Shown here: one piece after another, positions 11,560-23,592 of the stretch
Layout of the letters: each line of letters begins with the position of its first letter
How positions within the stretch are numbered: position 1 is the first letter of the stretch
NCBI GenBank assembly: GCA_963921425.1
Contig: OY992832.1
Coordinates: 1,302,001 to 1,366,000, forward strand
Direction: 5' to 3'
From: Dryas octopetala
Lineage: Eukaryota > Streptophyta > Magnoliopsida > Rosales > Rosaceae
DNA length: 64,000 nucleotides
Position numbers and translations under genes: made by a program
The notes under the pieces: generated by a model
The model's database searches: none
What the model was told of the DNA's origin: nothing
Seen by the model: the letters and a program-made list of their open reading frames with translations, nothing else

Positions 11560-12016
11560 TAAATGAATCGGCTATATACAGCTTTTTTTTTTTTTTTTTT
11601 TTAAGGTCTGTTGACTTTAAGTACTAAATTGTAATATTTTTTCATTTGAATTACTAAAATGGTTAAATCATGTCACTTTGAATATTAAATTTCAGTTTAA
11701 GTACTAATTTAAATGAGATTTTGTACTAATTTAAATAAGTACCAATAGCTTTTGTGTCATTGGAGCAAAAAACACAAAAGCTATTGCTAAATGCTAAAAG
11801 CTAAAAGTCATGCTAAATATAGCATATAGCATAACATATAGCATATAGCAAAAAGCCATTGTACATGCTCTAAATGAATCGGCTATATACAGTTTTTTTT
11901 TTTTAAAGGTCTGTTGACTTTAAGTACTAAATTGCAATATTTTTTCATTTGAATTACTAAAATGATTATATCATTTTATTTTGGATACTAAATTTCAGTT
12001 TAAGTACTAATTTAAA
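11409..12016. repeat. Tandem duplication of the right MITE end and its flank
   Basis: A unit beginning TAGCTTTCGTGCCATTGGAG (about 11409) is repeated from about 11747 (TAGCTTTTGTGTCATTGGAG). Each unit runs through the ATAGCATA repeats, the MITE terminus CATTGTACATGCTC, the flank AATGAATCGGCTATATACAG, a T-run and a shared AT-rich tail. The spacing is roughly 340 bp. The second copy therefore has a MITE right end with no left end, so the duplication came after the insertion. Confidence 0.75.
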
Positions 12017-12601
12017 AAACATAGTTATACCGAGCTGTGACTGTCTAATAGTCATAACTTTTTTATTGATTTGTTATTTTTTCAATATTTGCAAGGTTTA
12101 AACTTTAATATTTAGTCTTTGGGTTATAGGACTTCATCTCCTAAACCTAAATCAAAAGCATTAAATTCTTATAAATTTTGAATTTTTATGAATTTGAAAC
12201 AGTTACAACTGTATAGCAAACAAATTTGTGACTTAATCCAAAATGTCTTACTCTAGATTAGTATCTAAACTAAAAAAAATTAATATATTGCTGTTTTATT
12301 GAAAAACTATTGATATTTAGTATTTAATCATAATTTTTTATTTTTTTAATTCTTTTAAATCTTTAATTCAATAATATTGAGAGAGTTGAGTTTCGAACCT
12401 GTGACTTGAGGTGTAAGGCTAAATATGTTGGCCAATTAAAGTACAAAGCCTACAAGTCTTTACAATATACTAGTTCTTTACTTCTTTAGCACGCACTCAC
12501 GTCCGTCAATTGATTTTTTACATACAAATTGAATGATTCACATAATAAAAAAATTAAGTGAATAGTTAATAAGTGTGAGTACGTAAATTCTTTTATAGAG
12601 G

Positions 12602-12649
12602 TTACTTACAACATCTCTTTATTTTTGGCCAATTACTTACAACATCTCT
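12602..12649 (-). mobile_element. micro-insertion with 17-bp target duplication
   Basis: TTACTTACAACATCTCT occurs at 12602-12618 and 12633-12649, perfectly matched. The 14 bases between, TTATTTTTGGCCAA, read TTGGCC followed by five A on the minus strand. Confidence 0.6.
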
Positions 12650-12711
12650 AAATCACTATAACCATTACTTATATTGAAATATATCGGATGTTTTCTTTAA
12701 TTACTAAATTT

Positions 12712-12762
12712 GAAGAAACCGAACTATCTCCAGTGTACCAAAAAAGAAGAAACCGGACTATC
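12712..12762 (+). mobile_element. micro-insertion with 17-bp target duplication
   Basis: GAAGAAACCGAACTATC at 12712-12728 is repeated at 12746-12762 with one mismatch. The 17-base insert reads TCCAGTGTACC followed by six A. The sequence is complex, so slippage is an unlikely origin. Confidence 0.6.
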
Positions 12763-13469
12763 CTTATGTTGGAATTTCCCAAACTCACCCATCAAAAGAT
12801 ATTTGTGGAGGCAGAGAGGATATAGAACCTCTTTTAACTTTAAGATACAAATTAGCAAATTATTTTATTTTTCATCAGAACGCATTATGAAAAATTGAAA
12901 TTATCACAATCCACAGCAAAGCAGGAGCATCTCCAACCACCAACAAGTAAGACAAATCATTTTATCATTGACATGGTATCTTATCCCAAGTCCCAGTAAT
13001 CATCTTCACCAGCACTTCTAAGAGCAGTTGATTAATTGCCATTCCATTCCCCAATGAAGTTGAAATCCTGTCCTTCCCTGCATTGTCTTTGTCACAAAGG
13101 TTAAAGTTTTGACAGATGAGAAGTCAGTAATCACTGCTAATCTGCTACTCAGAGTACCCAGTAGCAGCAATAATCAACCCAAATGGCCAATTCCAAAATT
13201 TGGGTCATGTAACAGAAACCCACTTGTTCATAGGTGTGTATCATGCTGACATGGGCACTGAGCCACCAAGATAGGAAATCCCAAGTGACAGTACGTCCAT
13301 TATTTCATGCTTGAAAAGATAATGATCAGTAGGATGGGCCTGCATGTATAATTTATGCCTCTCCATCTTTCACTAGCTAGCATGTTCATTTATTTGTTTT
13401 TTATTTATTATTACTTGCAAGTTGGGCACAACATGATAAAGATGAGAACTGAAATAAATGAGCCCAGAT

Positions 13470-14420
13470 TAGGTGGGTGGGATGCTTGACTTTGATTTCT
13501 TATGGTAGTGGAATTTAACATGGACAACTAGTGCAATAATAATAATGTATGGCCAGCTGAAATTAAAGAATGCCCTTAATTCTACGAGTTCCTTAATCGA
13601 CTAATAAAAGCGACTTTTAGAATTATTGTGGGGTGTTGGCCGGCTCGTGAATCTGTATTTTCTACATTATTTTAAGGAATATTCTATCTACTAAACTAAT
13701 TAAGGTTTTGCTCTCCCTTCTTTGTTTCTTTCTAAAATCATAGTATTAAATATTGATCATAGAAATATATTACAAAAAATATTTTAATTAAAAATCATAA
13801 TTTTAAGTTCAATTCATGTTTTTGTGAGTGTGCCACACTGCCACCCGTGAGTTTAACTCCTAATGAAGTATTTGAATCCTAGTTTACATGGTTATGGCTT
13901 TTGACTAATCTTCATGACAGCAGAGTTTAGGGTAAAAAAACTCATTTCTTCAAAAAGAAACTACCAGCATTGCTTTATTTGTAAAAGCACAACAAAGCTT
14001 GTGTACGTGTACTGCAGAAACAGGACAAAAAATAAGTAGCATACTTCGTGTACTTGCAACATTTCTTTGTCTAGTGTTGATGATGATGTTGACCGTTCGT
14101 AGGATCACCATCGAAAATTCCAGTACGGTAAATAAACACATTTTTAACTCTTAAATCTTGATGAATTCACTTTTTTATTATTAGATATAGATTTTTTCAA
14201 TGCTAATATGTTTATATGTTAAATGGTATTCTTCATAGCAGATTGGTGAAGATGAAGCTGTACATTTAATTAGTTTGGCTTACTTTGCAGATTGAGGTTT
14301 TGGTCTTCTGTAATTGAATAATTCATTTTATTTCATGTGGCACATATAATAATCTATAATTCTAGGTTTTGCAGATTTGAGCTATTGAATGTGAACATGC
14401 CTTAAACTAAAACAGGTGGC
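13470..14420 (+). pseudogene. Ghost of an OPT transporter gene: flanks kept, body lost
   Basis: No OPT coding sequence is visible here, yet three blocks match the flanks of the intact OPT genes. At 13470-13530 GGGATGCTTGACTTTGA and ATTTAACATGGAC match the far upstream region of the second OPT gene (19325-19385). At 13920-14030 AAAAAGAAACTACCAGCATTG and AGCTTGTGTACG match the leader region of the first OPT gene (15535-15610). At 14235-14300 AGATGAAGCTGTACA and TACTTTGCAGATT match the 3' UTRs of both. Upstream and 3' UTR blocks lie only about 200 bp apart, so nearly the whole gene body has been deleted. The homology was judged by eye. Confidence 0.55.
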
Positions 14421-14563
14421 ACATATAATAATCTATAATTCTAGATATGCCTTTTGGTAGTCATCTCTCATGCAGTCATGGCCGGGTAAGAAATCATTTG
14501 AATAGAGTCACTCTCACAACTCAGATCTTCATTTGAATAGAGTCACACTCACAACTCAGATCT
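14337..14563. repeat. Short direct repeats
   Basis: A 29-bp sequence (GTGGCACATATAATAATC...) is repeated at 14337-14365 and 14416-14444. A 35-bp unit starting TCATTTGAATAGAGTCAC is duplicated head to tail at 14494-14528 and 14529-14563 with one mismatch. Confidence 0.75.
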
Positions 14564-14877
14564 CTACTCTACCAGTGCCAGCTTCCAAAGAAGTTGACTA
14601 ATTAATGGACCGAACGCATGCATCATCACTTGATATGGAAGTCATAACAGCTTTTAATTAGTCCCATAATTTCATATTTTCAACTGCCCACTGATTTTAA
14701 TCAATTAGCTGTCAACCCCGAAAATTGGAATCCATATCCACTAATCCACCACACATTGTTAACAAAGAAGGTCCAGAGTATCATATTTTTCATGTATGTT
14801 TTTTTTTTTTTTTCTTACCGTTTTTCATATTTTTCGTGTTTTTTTTTTTTTTCCCTTTGGGGCCAATAAGCAGTCTA

Positions 14878-15294
14878 GGGTCCCGTTTGGGATTGTTGTG
14901 GAGGACCCAAAAGTTGCGATGGATGACAATTCTCAATCACCCACAACAGTTTTAGTGTTTGGTAAAAAAAATAAAAAAGTGTTTTGTCCCACAATTCTCA
15001 ACTCCCCACATAAAAAATAGAAAGCAAGTTTGTAGGTGCTTTTGAAAGCTGCAGTGAATCACATCAACAATGAAAATTTTATTTTACCCATAATACTCTC
15101 ATTTTAGTAATTATAAATAGCCACGGCAGTTTTACATTACAATTTACCAAACACCTTCATACTGCTTTTTATACTCACAGCACTTTTGAAAATATAGTTT
15201 ACCAAACACTCAACTGCTTTACTTCATAGCTGACTTTACTTCATAGCTGCTTTACTTTAAAGCTGTTTTTTCTCACAACAATCCCAAACTAAGC
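14878..15294. mobile_element. 417-bp MITE, PIF/Harbinger-like (copy 2)
   Basis: Same family as 1534-1941: the ends read GGGTCCCGTTTGGGATTG and, on the other strand, GCTTAGTTTGGGATTG, and the interior is collinear. CTA flanks both ends (14875-14877 and 15295-15297). It sits in the region upstream of the first OPT gene, between the ghost copy and the live gene. Confidence 0.8.
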
Positions 15295-15452
15295 CTAGAT
15301 TCACTTTCCTCTAATTTGCCTCATCTTGTTTACATATAGTAGTAATAGTCTAGATTATTTTTTACCCAAGAACATGTATTAGAATTCTTGGAAGATTTAA
15401 AATGTACAAATTACTCGCACAAATTACTGCATAGCCAAATTTAGATGGTTGT

Positions 15453-15495
15453 AAGTCTTTGACCCTTGGCCAAAAAAAAAAAGTCGTTGACCCTT
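15453..15495 (+). mobile_element. micro-insertion in the OPT promoter, empty site in the paralogue
   Basis: AAGTCTTTGACCCTT at 15453-15467 is repeated at 15481-15495 (one mismatch) around GGCC followed by nine A. The region upstream of the second OPT gene has the homologous stretch ATGGTTGTCTTTGACCATTA near 19774 with only one copy and no insert. That is the expected empty site. Confidence 0.65.
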
Positions 15496-15721
15496 ACAGC
15501 ATGACACCACAGCAATTAGCCAAAAAAACCGGTTTCTTGAAAAAGAAACTACCTGCATTGCTTTATACCTGTAAAAAAGCACAGTCGGTTTCACTGCAAG
15601 CTTGTGTACACCGCATAAACAAAACAAAAAAACTAACTATCATGTGATTATAAAATAGTGGTCTGTGTTGCAGCATTTGGTGGGTTTGGCTGGCATTCTT
15701 TGTCTGAGGAGAGAGAGAGAG

Positions 15722-18700
15722 ATGCCGGGTTATATCGAGGATGGAGGCCCCGAAACAAAGTTGCCTGGTTAGTCTTCTTAGCCAGTAGTACTTGGTTTTC
15801 TGTGTTGTATATGCTTATGGTAATGTAAGATTGGATGAAATGTGTTTGTATGTGTATACAGACATACAAACATATATGCATATATATGCTTTGTGTATGT
15901 TAAAAGTTGTATGTGTTTGTCCAATTATATTCATGAAGTCTTCTTATATGAAGAAATGCAAATTTAGCAAGTTTAAATGGGGTCAAATGACACTGCCTAA
16001 GATCCAGCAATATTTAGCATTTTGATCTGCAATGTTGTCAATGTGTTGGTGCAGTGGATGATGAAGTAAATGATTGCCCAATTGAGCAAGTTAGGCTGAC
16101 GGTTCCAACCACCGATGACTCTTCACAGCCAACCTTGACATTTCGTACATGGGTTCTTGGGATATTATCATGCTCCGTTCTGGCCTTTGTCAACCAATTT
16201 TTCGGGTACCGCCAAAATCAGCTGTATATTTCTTCAGTCTCGGCACAAATCGTCGTCCTCCCTCTCGGGAAGTTGATGGCTGCAACTCTCCCAACGAAAC
16301 AATTCCACGTCCCATTTACAAAATGGTCGTTTTCATTGAATCCGGGGCCTTTCAACCTGAAAGAGCATGTGTTAATCACCATATTCGCCAACTCGGGGTC
16401 AAACAGCGTTTATGCAGTTAACATTATCACAATTGTTATGGCTTTCTACCGCAGGAAACTGCATCCTGCAGCAGCCTTTTTGTTAGCACAAACCACTCAG
16501 GTAAATTTGGACCCCAACGGTTAACTAACTATATATAATCAGTGTTACTTTATGGTGGGAAATTCATGTTCAGTGTATGCGTATGAAATTCTCAGATGCT
16601 TGGGTATGGGTGGGCTGGGCTATTCAGAAAATACCTTGTTGACTCCCCTTATATGTGGTGGCCTGCAAATCTGGTTCAAGTCTCTCTATTCAGGTACTTT
16701 TCCATCCATTTTCCCATCTGTCATATTGAATCCATTTAGCCACCTAAAATTGAATACCTTTCTTTTTTTGTTTAATATAATTTAAGATTCTGTGTATTAC
16801 TCTATAATTCTGAACAAATTTATGATTTGAACTGCAGGGCATTGCATGAAAAGGAAAAGAGACCAAAGGGAGGCCGTACTAGGCTGCAGTTCTTCTTCAT
16901 GGTTTTCATATGCAGCTTTGCTTACTACATTGTTCCAAGTTATCTTTTCCCCTCTATATCTGCTTTCTCCTTTGTTTGTTGGATATGGAAGGACTCCATC
17001 ACTGCCCAACAGATTGGTTCTGGCGTCCATGGCCTTGGCATTGGTTCCTTTGGCTTTGATTGGTCCACTATTGCTGGCTTCTTAGGCAGCCCATTAGCCA
17101 CACCAGGATTTGCAACTATTAACATCTTAATTGGTTTTGTCTTGATTCTCTACATTGTTACCCCCATTGCTTATTGGACCAATGCATATGATGCTAGGAA
17201 GTTTCCAATAATTTCCTCACACACTTTCGACTCCACTGGCCAGACCTATAACATTTCTCGAGTTCTGGATCAGAAAAATTTCGGTATTGATATGGAAGGG
17301 TATAACAGTTACAGTAAACTCTATCTCAGTACCTTCTTTGCCTTCACTTATGGGTTGAGCTTTGCTACTCTGACGGCTACTATTTCGCATGTTGCACTCT
17401 TCCATGGAAAGTAAGTTTTTCCAACAACACTTCAACTTCAACATGCAATGCAATGTTTCTTTAGAGCTAATAACCTTTTCATTGGTTTTTTTCCTTTATG
17501 TGACATGCATGAACAGAGAAATCTGGACAATGTGGAAAAAGACAACTAGTACAGCGAAAGATCAGCTTGGTGACATCCACACAAGATTAATGAAGAAGAA
17601 CTATGCAGCAGTCCCTCAGTGGTGGTTCCACACCATCCTTGTTTTAATGGTTGGTTCTGCCATCTTTGCTTGTGAAGGTTTCGGCAAACAGCTCCAACTT
17701 CCATGGTGGGGAGTTTTAATGGCTTGTGGCATTGCACTTTTTTTCACCTTACCCATTGGCATCATTCAAGCCACAACAAATATGGTATGGTCATCCCCAG
17801 ATACAATGTTCTGCATAATTAGTTGCAAATTTTGTCCAAAAAGAGTCATATTAAGTTGCGGTTTCTCATTTAATTGTACTTATTGTGCAGCAACCAGGGC
17901 TTAACGTGATTACAGAGCTAGTTATTGGGTACATCTACCCAGGGAAACCTCTTGCTAATGTGGCTTTCAAGACCTATGGCTATATCAGCATGTCACAAGC
18001 ACTCATGTTTCTTGGTGACTTCAAATTAGGCCACTATATGAAGATCCCTCCCAAGTCCATGTTTGTTGTGCAGGTAAATAAATCAATAATAGGCTTAATA
18101 GCGAAATTTACTTTTATTGTTGTTCATATATTTCTGATATATATGATGACTAATTAAATGTTATATGTTTTCCCTTTTTGCATCTTTCAGTTAGTTGGAA
18201 CAGTAGTTGCTTCAAGTGTCTACTTTGGCACATCTTGGTGGCTTCTCTCAACTATAGACAACATCTGTGATCCATCAAAGTTGCCAGAGGGAAGTCCATG
18301 GACATGCCCTGGTGATGATGTGTTCTACAATGCTTCAATCATATGGGGAGTGATAGGCCCAAAAAGAATGTTCACTAACCTGGGAGTCTACCCAGAATTG
18401 AACTGGTTCTTCATCATTGGCTTGCTTGCACCTGTTCCTGTTTGGCTGCTGTCTCTCAAATTCCCCAACAAAAGGTGGATTAAGCTCATAAATATGCCTA
18501 TCATTCTTGGAGCAACAGGGTCCATGCCACCAGCTAGAGCTGTGAACTACTTGACATGGTTAGCAGTTGGAATTTTCTTTAACTTCTATGTTTATAGAAA
18601 GTACAAGGGGTGGTGGGCTAGGCATAACTATATTCTATCAGCTGCTTTGGATGCTGGTGTGGCCTTTATGGCAGTTCTTCTATATTTCACCCTTCAATCC

Positions 18701-18811
18701 AAGGACATAATGGGCCCAAGATGGTGGGGTCTGGACAATGATGACCATTGTCCATTGGCTAAGTGTCCCACAGCACCTGGGGTAGTGGCCAAAGGCTGTC
18801 CAGTTCTTTGA
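15722..18811 (+). CDS. Oligopeptide transporter (OPT family), tandem copy A
   Basis: Seven exons: 15722-15767, 16055-16500, 16596-16693, 16838-17410, 17517-17784, 17891-18073 and 18191-18811; 2235 nt, 744 aa. OPT proteins are polytopic membrane carriers that move tetra- and pentapeptides, glutathione or metal chelates with protons. The two signature motifs are present: NPGPFN (residues 111-116) and KIPPK (about 528-532), with many hydrophobic segments between and after them. The C-terminus ends [21 protein letters not shown]. The start at 15722 follows a (GA)n leader; its short exon joins exon 2 by a split Val codon. The family relation to Arabidopsis OPT1/OPT5-type proteins is likely, but substrate cannot be read from sequence. 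Copy B downstream has the same exon phases, and exons 2, 3, 4, 6 and 7 have identical lengths, showing recent tandem duplication. Confidence 0.92.
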
Positions 18812-20137
18812 GATGCTTCAAAACCCTCCTAGCTAGAATGTATGCCCATGTAATTCTCCAGTTATTCTAGTCTTGATGATGATGGGAACTGATCATCATG
18901 GCTTATTATCAAGATGAAGCTACTGTATAGTTGGTTTGAATTACTTTGCAGATTTTGATTTCACTCTTCTGTGAATAAATAATTTTTCTTAATTATTTTC
19001 ACAATTTGAAGCTAATGAATCAGAACCTGCTTTAAAACTCTCTGTAACCCAAAAACTGGCACTAATTTGTTGCTGTGGTGAACCGTGAATCTAAGAATCT
19101 GTTTCACAAAAGAAAACAAAATATTATACGTCATATTTTTCAATTAGTTTTAATTTGTTTGGAGGACGAAAGTGGAAGATTTGAAAAAACAAATAGACGG
19201 GGTTTCTTGAGCAAATAGGGGTACACTTTCTTTTTGGTCTTAGCAAATGGGGGTATCTCGAGCAAATTGGGGTGTCTCGAGTAAATTGGGGTACACATAG
19301 AAACATACATAAAATGATAATTGATTAGGTGGATGTGGATGCTTGACTTTGAGTTTTTCTTACTAGCGACATCTAACATGGATTGTCCAATAATTTGGTA
19401 ACGGGCCAATATTAACCCACCAAAACATTAAAAACTAAAAGCCTTTCATGGGCTATTCAGTCTTTAACAAATTCCATACAAAGATATTAAAATTTATATG
19501 CAAATTTTGTTCCCATTCTACAACCATAAACCCTAATTGATATCCTTACATCTCAAAAAATTCTCACAAACTAGAAATCAATGGCAATGAGGTTAAATGT
19601 GCATCTATCTGATTAATTCTCACAAACAAAAAACTTAATTACATCACCTGAAATCCAAAATTAATGAGACAGGTGGCTGAGTTAAGTATGACGCTATTTG
19701 CAATAATACTCGAGTAGAAAATAAGGATTAATTGCCACGTTACATACTTACATATATAATGTAGCCAAATTTAGATGGTTGTCTTTGACCATTACTGCAT
19801 TACACCAGAGTTTAGGCCACATGCACCAGACTATAGGCAAAAAATCCGGTTTCTTGAAACAGTGTTGCTATTCGGACCACAATTTCTCATCTAGCTCTTT
19901 GCTGTCCATGTCTCTAATAGATAGAGATAAGACCCACTTACTTATACATAAGTGAGTCTCACTTCTATAATATAGATACCCTAAAGTGATCAGTAAGTGT
20001 GTTCCAAATAATTTTATTCCCTAGCTTCCTGAAAAAGAAACCGAGTAGATCATGTATCACTGCGAGCTTGTGCACAGCAGAAACTAAACAAGAAACAACT
20101 AGCCATTAACAGAGAGACAGAGAGAGAGAGAGAGAGG
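18812..20137. other. Spacer between the two OPT genes
   Basis: It holds the 3' UTR of copy A (to about 19060) and the promoter of copy B. Near 19745-19860 the promoter of B shares blocks with that of A (TAGCCAAATTTAGATGGTTG, CCGGTTTCTTGAAA). A (GA)n tract precedes the ATG of B, as in A. No other gene is seen. Confidence 0.6.
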
Positions 20138-23100
20138 ATGACAGTCCACGTCGAGAATGGAGACCCAGATCAAGCAAAGTTGCCTCAATCAAGCATCGAC
20201 GTTGTTGGTAAGTCCCCCTAGCTTGCCGTAGTGCTCCTTAGATCTCAATGGATTTCTATGATGAAATGTGTGCATGCTATTTTTCCTGTTGTATATATGA
20301 TGAAATGTGTGCAATGTGTATGATATGTAGAAATGATTTAGTTATAATATATTTTATATTGTCAAACTGTGAATGAAGTGTTGTTAACATGTATGGTGTT
20401 GTCAATTTGTTCATGAAGCATGTGATGAAGTGAATGATTCCCCAATTGAGCAAGTCAGGCTAACAGTTCCTCCCACCGATGACCCTACACAGCCAACCTT
20501 GACATTCCGTACATGGGTTCTTGGGCTATTATCTTGCACCCTTCTTGCTTTCCTCAACCAGTTTTTCGGGTACCGCCAAAATCAGCTATATGTTTCTTCA
20601 ATCTCGGCGCAAATTCTCGTCCTCCCTCTTGGGAAGTTAATGGCTGCAACCCTTCCAACAAAACGATTCAGAGTCCCGTTTTGTAAATGGTCGTTTTCAT
20701 TGAATCCGGGGCCTTTCAACATGAAAGAACATGCGTTAATCACCATATTTGCCAACTCGGGATCAAACAGCGTTTATGCTGTTAATATTATCACAATTGT
20801 CAAGGCTTTCTACCACAGGAATCTGCATATTGCAGCAGCCTTCTTGTTAGCACAAACCACTCAGGTTAAGTTTTTTTTTTTTTTTTTTTTCTCTAATAAA
20901 ACTATTTGTACCATATTTTTTGTATCAGGTTAGTACGTATCACATTTGTAATAGAGGTGGGTCTCATCTTGGTTAGAAATGTGATAACAATATGGTAAAA
21001 AAACTGTGATAAATGTAGCATTACTCTATGTATCAATGTCGCGAAATTCATGTTTTGCATGTGAATGAATTTTTCAGTTGCTTGGATATGGATGGGCAGG
21101 GTTATTCAGAAAATACCTTGTTGACTCCCCTTATATGTGGTGGCCTGGAAATCTGGTTCAGGTCTCTCTATTCAGGTGCTTTTCCATCCCCTTTCCCATT
21201 TGTCATATTGAATCAATCTAGCCACTTAAAATTCAATAGCTTTCTTCTCCAAGTATCTTTTTTTCTTAGTGAACAAGTTTATGATTTGAACTTGCGCAGG
21301 GCATTGCATGAGAAGGAGAAGAGACCCAAGGGAGGCCGTACTAGGCTGCAGTTCTTCTCCATGGTTTTCACATGCAGCTTTGCTTACTACATTATTCCAG
21401 GCTATTTCTTCCCCTCCATAACTGCTCTCTCCTTTGTTTGTTGGATATCAAAGGACTCCATCACCGCACAACAGATTGGTTCTGGCCTCAGTGGCCTTGG
21501 CATTGGCTCGATTGCCCTCGATTGGTCCACTATTGCTGCCTTCTTAACCAGTCCATTAGCCTATCCCGGATATGCAATTGTCAACATGTTCGTTGGTTTT
21601 ATCTTGATTTTCTACATTGTCAACCCCATTGCTTATTGGTCCAATGCATATGATGCTAAGAAGTTTCCATTTTTCTCCTCTCATACTTTTGACTCCACTG
21701 GTCAGACCTATAACCTTTCCCGAGTTCTGGATCAGAAAACGTTCGACATTGATATGGAGGGGTATAATAGTTATAGTAAGCTCTATCTCTGTGTCTACTT
21801 TGCCTTCAATTATGGGTGGAGCTTTGCCACTCTAATGGCTACCATTACACATGTTGCACTCTTCCATGGAAAGTAAGCTTTTAATTTGGACATGAGTACT
21901 TTTACTTTAAACTCTACATTAGTATTTCCTTAGAGCTAATTTCATTGTTTCTTCCCTTCATGTGACATGCATGATCGAATAGAGAAGTCTGGACAATGTG
22001 GAAGAAGACAACTAGTACAGTGAAAGATCAGCTCAGTGACATCCACACAAGACTAATGAAGAACTATGCACCAGTACCTCAATGGTGGTTCCACATCATG
22101 CTTGTTTTAATGGTTGGCCTTTCCATCTATAATTGTGAAGGTTTCGAAAAACAGCTCCAACTTCCATGGTGGGGAGTTTTACTAGCTTGTGGCATTGCAC
22201 TAGCTTTCACCTTACCCATCGGCATTATCTATGCCACAACAAACCTGGTATGGTCATCCCCAGAAAACATTAAATATGCAACTCTATGACCAGGTTCTGC
22301 ATAATTTGTTGCAAATTTGGTCCTAAAGACTCATAAGTTTCGATTTCTCATTTAATTGTATTTAATCTGCAGCAACCCGGGCTTAACGTGATTACAGAGC
22401 TAATTATTGGGTATCTCTACCCAGGGAGGCCTCTTGCTAATGTGACTTTCAAGACCTATGGCTATATCAGCATGTCACAAGCAATCATGTTTCTACAAGA
22501 CTTCAAATTGGGTCACTATATGAAGGTCCCTCCTGTAGATATGTTTATTGTGCAGGTAATTATAATGATAACATCAACATTTGTTTTCATTGTTGTTCAT
22601 ATTTCTGGTGTAATTGCTGATATGTGCTTTTTTACCTTTTTGTATCTTCAGTTAGCTGGAACACTGGCTGCTACAAGTGCCTACTTTGGCACATCTTGGT
22701 GGCTTCTCAGCACTGTTGAGAACATCTGTGATCCATCAAAGTTGCCAGATGGAAGTCCATGGACATGTCCTGGTGATGATGTGTTCTACAATGCTTCAAT
22801 CATATGGGGAGTCATAGGCCCACTCAGAATGTTCACTAACCATGGAATCTACCCAGGGATGAACTGGTTCTTCCTCATCGGCTTACTTTCACCAATTCCG
22901 GGTTGGCTGCTGTCTCGGAAATTCCCCAACCAAAAGTGGATTAAGCTCATAAACATGCCTACCATCCTTGGAGCAACAGCTTACATGCCACCAGCTAGAG
23001 CTGTAAACTATATATCATGGTTTGTTGTTGGATTTGTGTTTAACACCCATGTATACAGAAAGTATAAGGGGTGGTGGTCTAGGCATAACTATATCCTATC

Positions 23101-23272
23101 AGCTGCTTTGGATGCTGGTGTGGCCTTTACGGCAGTTATTCTATATTTTACCCTTCAATCTAGAAATATTATGGGTCCAACGTGGTGGGGTCTGGCAAAT
23201 TATGACCATTGTCCATTGGCTAAGTGCCCCACAGCTCCAGGGATTGTAGCCAAAGGGTGTCCAGTTCTTTGA
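20138..23272 (+). CDS. Oligopeptide transporter (OPT family), tandem copy B
   Basis: Seven exons: 20138-20207, 20419-20864, 21078-21175, 21300-21872, 21983-22247, 22373-22555 and 22652-23272; 2256 nt, 751 aa. It is collinear with copy A. Exon 1 is 24 nt longer ([19 protein letters not shown]) and exon 5 is one codon shorter (KNYAP against KKNYAA). NPGPFN is intact, but the second signature reads KVPPV instead of KIPPK. The C-terminus again ends in GCPVL. Intron 2 carries a T-run of about 22 bases. Differences in the second motif and in several loop residues leave room for substrate divergence from copy A; that is inference. A downstream fragment (27243-27551) resembles this copy more than A. 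Confidence 0.92.
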
Positions 23273-23592
23273 GATGCTTCAAAACCCTTCAAGTGTTTAT
23301 TACTTTATTCTCATGTAGTTTTGCAAATCATAGTCCAGTTCTTCTAGTCGCTAGAATCTAGTGTTTTTTTAACGGTGATGATGATGCGTCATGGCAGATT
23401 GGTATAGATGAAGCTGTACAGTTAATAAGTTTGAATTACTTTAGTTAAATAATTCATTTATTTTTCATAATTTGAAGCTAGTGTATGCAACCACGCTTTA
23501 AAACTGAGATAAGCAGCATATAATCTACAATTCAATGTCTTTGAAAAAGATGTTAGTTGACATGTATAATGTTATTCAATAGCTAGTACCTG
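23273..23592. other. OPT-B 3' UTR and convergent spacer
   Basis: The 3' UTR of OPT copy B (AGATGAAGCTGTACAG block near 23410) meets the 3' end of the minus-strand PPR gene. Nothing else is seen. Confidence 0.5.

Larger units (their letters stand above)
12017..13420. other. AT-rich spacer
   Basis: No gene or element is recognisable apart from two micro-insertions at 12602-12649 and 12712-12762, listed separately. Confidence 0.5.

Noticed and set aside
13950-14141. 63-codon minus-strand frame
   Set aside because: It falls on sequence homologous to OPT promoters, which are non-coding in the intact genes.
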